A DNA stretch of 64,000 nucleotides from Natronoglycomyces albus (GTDB lineage: Bacteria; Actinomycetota; Actinomycetes; Mycobacteriales; Micromonosporaceae). The position numbers were made by a program, and so were the translations under genes. The DNA is taken from contig NZ_CP070496.1 of NCBI RefSeq assembly GCF_016925535.1, positions 1,922,001-1,986,000 of the forward strand, given 5' to 3'. Below, piece after piece: positions 26,735 to 34,492 of this stretch. The notes beneath the pieces are model-generated. The model saw nothing but the letters and a program-made list of their open reading frames with translations, did not search any database and was not told the DNA's origin. The number at the start of each line of letters is the position of its first letter. Positions within the stretch are counted from its first letter, which is position 1.

Positions 26735-27682
26735 TTACGACCGGCGTTTGGGCTCGTAACGGGCGATGACGACGCCCAGAAGACACAACGCGCTTCCCAG
26801 CAGGGCCAGGACGGTGGGAAGCTCACCGAGGAACAGCCAGCCCATCACGATCGCCGCTGGCGGTATCAGGTAGCTAAAGCTCGACACGACGCTCGCCTTT
26901 AGCTGGTTCATCGCATACGCCCAGGCGAAGAAGCCCAGTGCGGTCGAGACGACCCCCAGATAGACCAGCATCCACCAGCCGAAGGCACTCGCCTGTGAGA
27001 AGTCGCCTACAGCCACGACAAACGGGATAGCGGTGATCGAACCGATCACCGCTGTCCACACCGTCACGCGCAGCGCGGATGTGCGTTTCAACAGTGGTTT
27101 TTGCGTGATCGCGCCTAGCGCGTACAGACAGGCTCCCGCGATGCACAGCACGACCCCGAGCCAGCTGATCTGGGCGTCGGCATCCGAGGAGGTCCCGATG
27201 AGCATCACGCCGGCGAAGGCGATGGCCACGCCCACGTACAGGTTCGGGCGAGGGCTCTCACCGAGGAAGAAGACGGCCAGCGCGATGATGAGGATCGGCC
27301 CGATGTTGATGAGGATGGCGGCGGTGCCCGCGTCGATGTAGTGCACCGCGTAATTCAGCGCCACATGGTAGAGAAAGAACCAGCCGATGCCGCATGCGAG
27401 AGCGAAGCCCCATTCGCGGCCCTGCGGCAAGATCGGCTCAGCTGGTGCGTCCACTGGGCGCGTTCTCTTCGCCAGTGCCACAGCGATGGCGAACAGGACC
27501 ACCGCGGCGATGAGGTTGCGTCCCAGCGCGATGGAGAATGGGTCAATCTCGTCGCGCAAGTACCTCAACGCGACGAATGCCGAGGACCAGCTGATGATGA
27601 CCACGGCGATGGCCACGTAGGCGAGCACGGTGTTGCGTTGCGCCAGTCGCGGCAGGGTTTGGGTGCTATCGGGTTGGCTCAC
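26735..27682 (-). CDS. EamA/DMT family transporter
   Basis: A 315-residue membrane protein with ten predicted helices in two EamA repeats (FVALRYLRDEIDPFSIALGRN in repeat 1 and VSSFSYLIPPAAIVMGWLFLGE in repeat 2, cited in part). Such drug/metabolite transporters export amino acids, amines and small toxic metabolites. It starts at a GTG behind GAGAG. It lies directly downstream of the hydrazine/NRPS gene set on the same strand, past a 40-bp palindrome, and is a reasonable candidate exporter for that product (inference). Confidence 0.85.
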   Translation of the reverse strand: MSQPDSTQTLPRLAQRNTVLAYVAIAVVIISWSSAFVALRYLRDEIDPFSIALGRNLIAAVVLFAIAVALAKRTRPVDAPAEPILPQGREWGFALACGIGWFFLYHVALNYAVHYIDAGTAAILINIGPILIIALAVFFLGESPRPNLYVGVAIAFAGVMLIGTSSDADAQISWLGVVLCIAGACLYALGAITQKPLLKRTSALRVTVWTAVIGSITAIPFVVAVGDFSQASAFGWWMLVYLGVVSTALGFFAWAYAMNQLKASVVSSFSYLIPPAAIVMGWLFLGELPTVLALLGSALCLLGVVIARYEPKRRS

Positions 27683-27770
27683 TAGGTGACTCTCTCATGG
27701 GTCAGGTCGCGAGGATGGGTCTACTCACGGGGATGAAGGGTGATTCAGCACATGTTCGGGCGGCACAGGG

Positions 27771-27810
27771 CAGGTTGTCTCCGCCGCATCGATGCGGCGG
27801 AGACAACCTG
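27771..27810. terminator. 40-bp perfect palindrome closing the biosynthetic operon
   Basis: The two 20-base halves 27771-27790 and 27791-27810 are exact reverse complements with no loop. The palindrome abuts the stop codon of the C45-like acyltransferase gene at 27811. It most likely terminates the long minus-strand operon, although perfect loop-free palindromes can also be protein-binding sites. Confidence 0.65.
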
Positions 27811-28845
27811 TCACAGTTGCAGCAGATGCGCCGGTGCGTTGGCCGGGTTACCTGGCCATACTGTCAGCTGGCCACGGGTGGGATAGGCGGCGATGGCGGC
27901 CACTGTGCGTTCGCGGCGAATGTCCCCATTGTCGGCCACACACACTGGAGGGGATGCCAACAGCTTCCGGTGCGCCTCGGGGTCATCCGTTTGTGGAATG
28001 CCCCAGCCGCGCACCGCTTCCCATCTTCGTTTGGAGGAGGTGAGCGCAAAGGGATTGATTTCGTCTTCGAGCGCGAACGGTGGATGTAGGTAATGGTTGG
28101 TGTGGATCAGTTCGGAGTCCTCCAGGATTCCTCTGCGTTCCTCCAACGCCTCCACGCACACGATGCGGTCGCCATCGCAAATCGTGAAGGCCCGGGAGCT
28201 GGACAACGGTAGGGTCTGCAGCGTCGCGATGGCCTCCTCGACGCATGTGGCGGTATCCAGCACGTGGCGTACCGCCAGGTATGGGGGTACACCGGGCTGC
28301 CACCGGCCGCCCAGAACCAGGTTGATGCCCACGGCAACTCCCGCGTCGTTGACGCCCAGATACCCCAGCAGGCCCGCGAAGCTCAAAATGAGCGACCGGC
28401 GGCCCGCCTGCACCTCTAGCACCGCTACCTGGTCGTCTAGGTTTCCGTTCAGGTCGACCGTCTGGGCCAGGATCGGGACTGTTCCTTGAGTACTGCTGTA
28501 GGTGGTGCAGTCCCCGGTGGTGAAACGGTGGTAACCCAGAATTTCGCGCCGCAGTTGCAACAGCCACGCCTCATCACGGGACAACCCGGCGCCGGTTGCG
28601 ACGCCGTCGATCTCCGCGGCCAGATCGGGGATCACCGAGGTCACGATCTGCCGATGTGCCTCGATCCTCTCGCGTAGGTCCTCTAGGCGGTAGCGCTGGT
28701 CGCTAAGGTGGTGCAAGCGTGCCAATCCATCATCGAGGAAGGTTCGTAGCCGGTGGGCGATCGCCGCTCCGTGGGCGGCTCCCCGCTGATGGGGGGAGCC
28801 GCTGATGCGCAACGTCTTCACAGCGCGTCCTTGACTGTTGGCCAT
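27811..28845 (-). CDS. C45-family peptidase/acyltransferase (isopenicillin N acyltransferase-like)
   Basis: A 344-residue Ntn-hydrolase-fold enzyme of the acyl-CoA:6-aminopenicillanate acyltransferase family. The nucleophile is Cys113 in TTGDCTTYSS; family members self-cleave just before this Cys. Supporting motifs are SGSPHQRGAAHG near the start and GVNDAGVAVGINLV in the middle. These enzymes hydrolyse or transfer acyl groups on amides. In this cluster it could remove or exchange an N-acyl group in a late or self-protection step (inference). It is last in the operon and overlaps the GNAT gene by 28 bases. Confidence 0.82.
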   Translation of the reverse strand: MANSQGRAVKTLRISGSPHQRGAAHGAAIAHRLRTFLDDGLARLHHLSDQRYRLEDLRERIEAHRQIVTSVIPDLAAEIDGVATGAGLSRDEAWLLQLRREILGYHRFTTGDCTTYSSTQGTVPILAQTVDLNGNLDDQVAVLEVQAGRRSLILSFAGLLGYLGVNDAGVAVGINLVLGGRWQPGVPPYLAVRHVLDTATCVEEAIATLQTLPLSSSRAFTICDGDRIVCVEALEERRGILEDSELIHTNHYLHPPFALEDEINPFALTSSKRRWEAVRGWGIPQTDDPEAHRKLLASPPVCVADNGDIRRERTVAAIAAYPTRGQLTVWPGNPANAPAHLLQL

Positions 28846-29396
28846 TCTTGGGCCAGTACCGAATAGTAGATCGCGTCGCGTCGCCGTCCGCTGGGCATGT
28901 AGTTGTAGCTTCTGAGCACTCCTTCTTCGGTCGCGCCGATCTTTCGCAGTGCGGCGCGGGCGCGTTGGTTGAGCACATCGGTCTTGAACTCAACGCGTTG
29001 ACAGCCCAGCTCCTCGAACGCCCGTCGCAACAGCAGGCGTTTGGCGTGTCGGTTGATTCCGCTGCCTTGGAAGGCGATCCCCAGCCAGGACCAACCGATC
29101 TCCAATCGATCGTTGGCCGCGTCCAGGTTGCCAAAGGCCGAGCTGCCACAGACGGTGCCTGTCTCTTTTTCGACGATGGCGTAGACGGCGCAGCGTCCAG
29201 TTCGCTGATCCTCCATCAGATTGTCGAAGAAGGTGGTGAATTCCGCCTCGTCGGTGACGCGGGAGACGAAGAATTCCCAGATTCGTTCGTCGATGGCGAT
29301 GTCGCGCAGGGGCTTGCGATGGTCTTGGGTCAACGGTTCGAGGCGGATGCGTTCATCCTCCATGCCGGTGGAGAGAATGGGTGCCCAGTGGCTCAT
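28818..29396 (-). CDS. RimJ/RimL-type GNAT acetyltransferase
   Basis: A 192-residue acetyltransferase with the RimL-like pattern RLEPLTQDHRKPLRDIA at the start, the acetyl-CoA-binding region IAFQGSGINRHAKRLLLRRA (~residues 115-134) and RVEFKTDVLNQRARAALRKIG. The ATG at 29396 overlaps the ACP stop (ATGA) and has AAGGAAG upstream, so it belongs to the operon. N-acetylation of a hydrazine or amine would be a plausible tailoring or self-resistance reaction, but the substrate is not shown. Confidence 0.83.
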   Translation of the reverse strand: MSHWAPILSTGMEDERIRLEPLTQDHRKPLRDIAIDERIWEFFVSRVTDEAEFTTFFDNLMEDQRTGRCAVYAIVEKETGTVCGSSAFGNLDAANDRLEIGWSWLGIAFQGSGINRHAKRLLLRRAFEELGCQRVEFKTDVLNQRARAALRKIGATEEGVLRSYNYMPSGRRRDAIYYSVLAQEWPTVKDAL

Positions 29397-29674
29397 TGCG
29401 CGCTTCCTTTCCAGTACGGGGCCAAGGTGGCAACGACGTCGGCGAGAGTCCGCATCGCCGCGAAGTCCTCTTCGGCGAAGTGGCCCAGATCGATGTTGGC
29501 CACTTTGCACAACGAGGTCAGGAACAACACCTTGTTGAGCGAGGTGAGCCCATAGCTCTCGGCCATGTTCTGATTGAGGTCCAGTGAGGCCGGGTCGGGT
29601 TTGTCGCGCAGCGAGCGTGAGAACTGCTCACGCGCCATCGTTTCCAGATCGGACGTGGTCACTTCATGTGGCAT
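29393..29674 (-). CDS. Stand-alone acyl carrier protein
   Basis: A 93-residue carrier protein. The phosphopantetheine serine lies in ESYGLTSLNKVLFL (Ser about residue 44), replacing the usual DSL with TSL, and helices 3-4 follow (DLGHFAEEDFAAMRTLADVV). The same GLTSL form occurs in the carrier domain fused to the cupin/MetRS protein, suggesting that one partner set recognises both. Its start overlaps the acyl-AMP ligase gene by 11 bases, making the ligase its likely loading enzyme. Confidence 0.82.
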   Translation of the reverse strand: MPHEVTTSDLETMAREQFSRSLRDKPDPASLDLNQNMAESYGLTSLNKVLFLTSLCKVANIDLGHFAEEDFAAMRTLADVVATLAPYWKGSAQ

Positions 29675-31208
29675 GGATTCCCGCCTTCGGATCGAAAATG
29701 GACTTCTCGTACTTGTCGACAATCGCGCGGCGCACCGGTTTGAACTGTGAGGTCAAAGTCCCCGCCGCGATGCTGAAAGGCTCCTGGGCGAGGATGACGC
29801 GCCGTATCTGTTCATCTGGTTCGGCCTCGGCGTTGGCCTTCTTGAGGGCCTGGGCCACCGCGTTTGGGTCGGCAACCCCATCACTGGAGGCAATCGCGAC
29901 CAGTTCGGTCTGATCGCGGCAATAGACGATGCACTCGGCGATGGCCTCCGAGGCCCGCAACCGGGCTTCGATAGGCCGCACCACGATCTTCTTCCCGTTG
30001 TCCAGCACCACCACATCGTCGGCGCGGCCGTGAATGTACAGGTAGCCGTCGGCGTCGATATGGCCCAGGTCGCCAGTTCGAACGACGCCACCGGGACGGA
30101 ACATCTTCTCGCTTTCGCCATCAGCGGCAAAGGCATAGGAGTGGTTAACCGGGTGGTCGCTACGCACGCACACCACGCCCTCGTCGATGAAGACCTCTTT
30201 GCCTGGCAACACCTTTCCGACACTGCCGGTGCGGTTGGCGCCCGGATAGTTCTTTGACACGATGCAGGTTTCGTTGAGCCCGTAGCCTTCGTAGATGGGC
30301 AGCCCCACGTCGGTGAAGAATCCCAGAACCCGCATGTCAGCCGGAGCAGACCCGGTCCACAAGTAGCGGATGTTCGGCCCGAACAACTCCACTGCCGCGC
30401 TCCGGCGCTGTTTAAAGGAAGCGTCCTCGGGAAGCTGGCCTTCGATGTGGCGCATGGCCGCACCGAAGAACCCCGGCACACCCATGACGACCGTTGGCGC
30501 GTGAGAACCCAGCACGGCGAATGCCGACTCATACGTCGTGACGGTGACATCGTGACCCCACCGCAGTGCCGAGTAGACCCAGTAGCGCTGCTGAAGCAGC
30601 GACAGGGGCAAGAACACAAACAGGTTGTCTCCCACCTGGTGCCGCATGATGCCTTGCACCGCATGCAGAGACGAGTCAATGCTGCCGACTGTCGCGGCTA
30701 GCCCTTTGGGAACACCAGTGGAGCCAGAGGTGAACTTTACCGAGGTCGTGTCAGTGGGGCCATACTCGATCAGTTCCCTGCCACTGACCGAGTCACTCGC
30801 CTCAGCGGACATCGCATGAGCGCGCCGCACCACCTCTGCCAGCGAACGCACCGGCCCACCCGGTCGAGCCGCCACCAGCGCCGAAGCGTCATCGGTGTAG
30901 ACCGCACGCAGACCGTAGCGCTGTGCGAGTTGGGCATCGGCGGTGAACTTACCTGGCTCGAAGCCGGCCGTTTCGACACCAGTGAACAGGCACGCTAGAT
31001 CCAGCAGGACCCAATCGAGTCCATTGGAGGCGACAATGCCGACGCGGTCGCCCCTGTCGATGCCCTCAGCCCGCAGCTGTACGCCCAAGGCATGGGCGCG
31101 GTCCCAGACCTCCGAAAGCGGCACGGTGTTTTGCGACCCCAGACGGGCCACGGTCATAGTGCCGCCCGTGGGGCGCTGCGCGACGATGTGGTTAAGGACT
31201 GATTCCAT
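29664..31208 (-). CDS. ANL-family acyl-AMP/acyl-CoA ligase
   Basis: A 514-residue adenylating enzyme. The phosphate loop is VKFTSGSTGVPKG (~residue 160), then YEGYGLNETC, the hinge motif TGDLGHIDADGYLYIHGR, and the C-terminal catalytic Lys near TSQFKPVRRAI (~residue 490). It lacks its own carrier domain and overlaps the ACP gene, so it likely activates a small carboxylic acid and loads it on that ACP. Hydrazinoacetate from the neighbouring N-N bond module is the most attractive substrate (inference). The binding pocket cannot be read reliably by eye. Confidence 0.88.
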   Translation of the reverse strand: MESVLNHIVAQRPTGGTMTVARLGSQNTVPLSEVWDRAHALGVQLRAEGIDRGDRVGIVASNGLDWVLLDLACLFTGVETAGFEPGKFTADAQLAQRYGLRAVYTDDASALVAARPGGPVRSLAEVVRRAHAMSAEASDSVSGRELIEYGPTDTTSVKFTSGSTGVPKGLAATVGSIDSSLHAVQGIMRHQVGDNLFVFLPLSLLQQRYWVYSALRWGHDVTVTTYESAFAVLGSHAPTVVMGVPGFFGAAMRHIEGQLPEDASFKQRRSAAVELFGPNIRYLWTGSAPADMRVLGFFTDVGLPIYEGYGLNETCIVSKNYPGANRTGSVGKVLPGKEVFIDEGVVCVRSDHPVNHSYAFAADGESEKMFRPGGVVRTGDLGHIDADGYLYIHGRADDVVVLDNGKKIVVRPIEARLRASEAIAECIVYCRDQTELVAIASSDGVADPNAVAQALKKANAEAEPDEQIRRVILAQEPFSIAAGTLTSQFKPVRRAIVDKYEKSIFDPKAGIHAT

Positions 31209-34200
31209 CAGCTGTCCTCCTTCGCGAGGTGATGGGCCATGTGCCGTACCGTCCGCAAGGCGTACATGGCGTCGAGGGGCAGCGTGACCCCGAATTGGGT
31301 TCTCACGGCCGCGAGTATGCGAACAGCGGTGATCGAGTCTCCACCGATTTCGGTGAAGTCAGCGGTGACGTCGAGATCCTCGCGGCCCATCGCTTCGGCC
31401 CACAGAGAGGCGAGTCGCTTCTCGACCTGCGCGTCCGCCGGATTCGTCTCGGTGGCCGGGGAGTCGGTGGATCGCTGGCCGCCTCGGCTCAACGCGGTCC
31501 GGTCTACCTTTCCGTTGCGGTTAACCGGGAAGTGGTCGTGCCACACCAGCTGGGCGGGAAGCATGTAGTCAGGCACGGATCGACCTAGCTGGTCGCGGAT
31601 GGACCGCAACGAAGGCCTGTGTGATCCATTTCCGACCACATGCGCGGTGAGTACTGCTCCTCCGCCGGGGGTCGCCTCGGCGGTCACGGCTGCCTGGGCG
31701 ACGCCTTCACATGCGCTCAGGTGTGTCTCGACATCCCCGGCCTCGATACGGTAACCATTGAGCTTGATCTGGAAGTCCATTCGCCCCAGAATCTCGATGG
31801 TTCCGTCAGGCCGGTAGCGGCCCAGGTCACCGGTGTGGAACAGGCGTTCCCCACTGTCCTCGTCGAAGGTGTACTTGCGCGCGGTGGCCTCGGGAGCTCC
31901 CCAGTAGCCAGGTGTGACCCCAGTGCCAGCAGCCAGGATTTCGCCCGGTACCCAGTCGGGACAGTCCCGCCCGAACCGGTCGCGGATATGGGCCCGGTTG
32001 TTGGAGTTGGGCCGACCGTATGGAATCGGCTCATCGGTCGGGTGATCGACGGGGATGGGATGCGTGATGTTCCAAATCGTCGTCTCCGTCGGGCCACCTA
32101 GCGAGGACACGGTTAGGTCCGGCCGTTGCGCGTACAGGGTCGATGGCAGGTTTGAGGGGATACGGTCGCCACTCATCATGATCAACCGCAACGATTCGGG
32201 AAGGGCCGTCCTCTCCTCTGCGGGCAAGGCCATATCGGGTTCGGCCAGCAGCCGCACGATCGCCGGGACCGAGTTCCACACGGTCGCTCCGTGGCGAGAA
32301 GCCAGCTGGCGCCAATGAGTGGGGTCGGCGGCCCGGTCCGCGTCAGGAACGACCAGCGCGGCACCCGCGCTCAACGCCCCGAACACATCCCACACCGACA
32401 AGTCGAACGTGAAAGCGCTCACGGCGAAGAAGCGGTCATGGTGGGTAATCCGGAATCGTTCAGCGCAGTCAGCCACGACGTTGGCCACATTGCCGTGGTT
32501 GACCATGACGCCCTTGGGTTCCCCGGTCGTCCCGGAGGTATACAACAGGTAGGACAGGTCGTCTTCAGATATGTCCGGTCGCGGAACATCACTACTGGTA
32601 TGAGCATCGCGCAGGTCCCATGACGGGCCGACGTTATTGGCCTCGACATTGGTCAATACCGCCCGCGCACCGGCATCACGCAGCAGAAACTCGCGACGGC
32701 GCGCCGGTAGGTCCGCGTCGATCGGGACATATACGGCCCCGGCCAGCAGCGTGGCTATAATGCCCACGTACTGCTCGGCGCCTCGCCGCATCAGCAGCGC
32801 TACCCGGTCACCGCGAGATATTCCCTGGTCTATCAACCAGTTGGCCGCCGCTGCTGCTCGCTCCAAAAGCTCCCGGTAGGTAAGGCCGCCCGTGGAGCTC
32901 AGAATTGCGGGCCGGTCGCCATCGGTGTCAGCGTGGCGAATGAACGCCTCCGGCAACGGAGTGAAGACACGAGTGACTTGGGTGTCGTTGGCTTCCTTTC
33001 GAGCACGACGCTGGCTGGCCGGAAGGAGGTCAAAGCGTCGCTGGTGCCACGCATTCGGATCGGTTAGCGTTACCAGCAGCCGTTGGAGAGCCTCGGTGAT
33101 GGCCTCCAGCATTCCGGCGCTGAAGAGCTGTTCCACCGCGTCGAGCCGAATCTGCAAACCATCGTCGCTTTCCAGCACGAACACGTCCAGGTACACCTGA
33201 GGGGTTTGCGAAAGCGTGAAACACTCGGGCCCGAAAGCCTCCAGTGCTCCCCCGTCGACACCGACCGCTCCCAAGGTGCAGTTGAACGTGTAAGGCGCGC
33301 TGCCCCGGCGAGCGCTTCCATGGTGGCGTGCTAGATCGCGCATGACCTCCACCCCTGAATAGTGCCGGTGATCCAGGTCGGACCGCCACTGTTGATGCAG
33401 GCGCAACGCACGCTCGCCGAAGGTCCGCTCCGGTTCCCAATTGACCGCTAGCAGCATCGGATCGGAAAACTGGCCGATGGCTTGCATAGCCTTCGGGTGC
33501 GAGGGCACCCGCTGGGAGACCGTGGTGTTGATTGTGAAATCGGTACCCGCTCCCCAGGCAGAGAGCACCTCCGACCAAGCCGCCAGCGTTGCGGCCGCGT
33601 CACTGATTCCATGTGCCTGCGCATTGGCTCGCAGCACCTTCCACTGGTCGCAATCCAGCTCTACTCGCCGCTGCGTCGTGCGAGTTTGCTCCACAGCGGA
33701 TGGGTCGATCGCCAAGGGAAGATCGGGGGCCGCAGGTATCTCATCGAGCCGATCGCGCCAATAGCGCCGGGCGCGTTCATAGCGGTCGGTCTCGCCCTCT
33801 TTTTCCAGACGGCTTATATGGTCCAGAAAATCCATCTGGCCGGGTTCGGGCGGTGTTCCCGTCTCATAACAACGATGCCATTGATCGAAGAAAAGGAACA
33901 TGCTGATGCCGTCGATGACCAACCCGTCATGGTTGATGTGCAGGACGTGCCGATCGTGATCGAGCACTGTCACCTCCACGTCCACCAGTGGCCCCCGCAG
34001 TCCCAACACCAGGTGAGAACGGCGCTCTCGCGTGGCCATACGCAATTGACGTTGGGTCACCGGATCGACGCCAGTCAGGTCGGTCACGGTGAAGGGAGGT
34101 TCCCGGTCGGTGACGAACTGCCGTTGGGCATCGACCACCGACAGCCGCAATGCGCTGTGGGCGGTGAACATCCAGGCCAACGATTCACGGAGGCGGTCAA

Positions 34201-34492
34201 TATCGAATGACCCCTCGATCTCGTGATAGGTCTGATTGGCGATGTCGCTGACGGCGAACATGCCCGATCTCCCGTGTACGTAGGCTCGCTGCAACGGTGT
34301 CAAAGAGCCAGCGGCAGCCTCCTCCTCCAAGTAGGCGACGACGTCGGCCTTGTGTTCCTTGAGCCGGGCCAGCAAGGCCGCGGGCATAGCGGTGCGGGGC
34401 CCTTCGAGCTTCAGGTTTCCATCCACAACCGACACCTCAACCCGGGAGTGGCGCAAACGGTCCAGCAAGTCGCTGACATGGTCGGTGTTCAT
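31208..34492 (-). CDS. Single-module NRPS: TubC docking - heterocyclisation - A(Cys) - carrier
   Basis: A 1094-residue module. Residues 1-60 form a TubC-type docking domain. The next domain (~65-480) has DGLVIDGIS where a condensation domain would have HHxxxDG, matching the DxxxxDxxS motif of heterocyclisation (Cy) domains. The A domain (~500-1000) has YTSGTTGEPKG and TGDLGRYRPDG. My hand-read specificity code is DLWNMSLIWK, one change from the Cys code DLYNMSLIWK. The carrier Ser is in IGGDSITAVR (~1055). It has no thioesterase, epimerase or oxidase domain. The predicted action is to join an upstream acyl group to cysteine and cyclise it to a thiazoline, with release by the separate thioesterase. 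Confidence 0.9.
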   Translation of the reverse strand: MNTDHVSDLLDRLRHSRVEVSVVDGNLKLEGPRTAMPAALLARLKEHKADVVAYLEEEAAAGSLTPLQRAYVHGRSGMFAVSDIANQTYHEIEGSFDIDRLRESLAWMFTAHSALRLSVVDAQRQFVTDREPPFTVTDLTGVDPVTQRQLRMATRERRSHLVLGLRGPLVDVEVTVLDHDRHVLHINHDGLVIDGISMFLFFDQWHRCYETGTPPEPGQMDFLDHISRLEKEGETDRYERARRYWRDRLDEIPAAPDLPLAIDPSAVEQTRTTQRRVELDCDQWKVLRANAQAHGISDAAATLAAWSEVLSAWGAGTDFTINTTVSQRVPSHPKAMQAIGQFSDPMLLAVNWEPERTFGERALRLHQQWRSDLDHRHYSGVEVMRDLARHHGSARRGSAPYTFNCTLGAVGVDGGALEAFGPECFTLSQTPQVYLDVFVLESDDGLQIRLDAVEQLFSAGMLEAITEALQRLLVTLTDPNAWHQRRFDLLPASQRRARKEANDTQVTRVFTPLPEAFIRHADTDGDRPAILSSTGGLTYRELLERAAAAANWLIDQGISRGDRVALLMRRGAEQYVGIIATLLAGAVYVPIDADLPARRREFLLRDAGARAVLTNVEANNVGPSWDLRDAHTSSDVPRPDISEDDLSYLLYTSGTTGEPKGVMVNHGNVANVVADCAERFRITHHDRFFAVSAFTFDLSVWDVFGALSAGAALVVPDADRAADPTHWRQLASRHGATVWNSVPAIVRLLAEPDMALPAEERTALPESLRLIMMSGDRIPSNLPSTLYAQRPDLTVSSLGGPTETTIWNITHPIPVDHPTDEPIPYGRPNSNNRAHIRDRFGRDCPDWVPGEILAAGTGVTPGYWGAPEATARKYTFDEDSGERLFHTGDLGRYRPDGTIEILGRMDFQIKLNGYRIEAGDVETHLSACEGVAQAAVTAEATPGGGAVLTAHVVGNGSHRPSLRSIRDQLGRSVPDYMLPAQLVWHDHFPVNRNGKVDRTALSRGGQRSTDSPATETNPADAQVEKRLASLWAEAMGREDLDVTADFTEIGGDSITAVRILAAVRTQFGVTLPLDAMYALRTVRHMAHHLAKEDS

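Noticed and set aside
28818-34492. Siderophore cluster (lysine N-hydroxylase plus NRPS with a thiazoline-forming domain)
   Set aside because: There is no hydroxamate acylase/IucA-type ligase, salicylate synthase, siderophore receptor or iron regulator. The cupin/MetRS and DAO neighbours explain the hydroxylase better.
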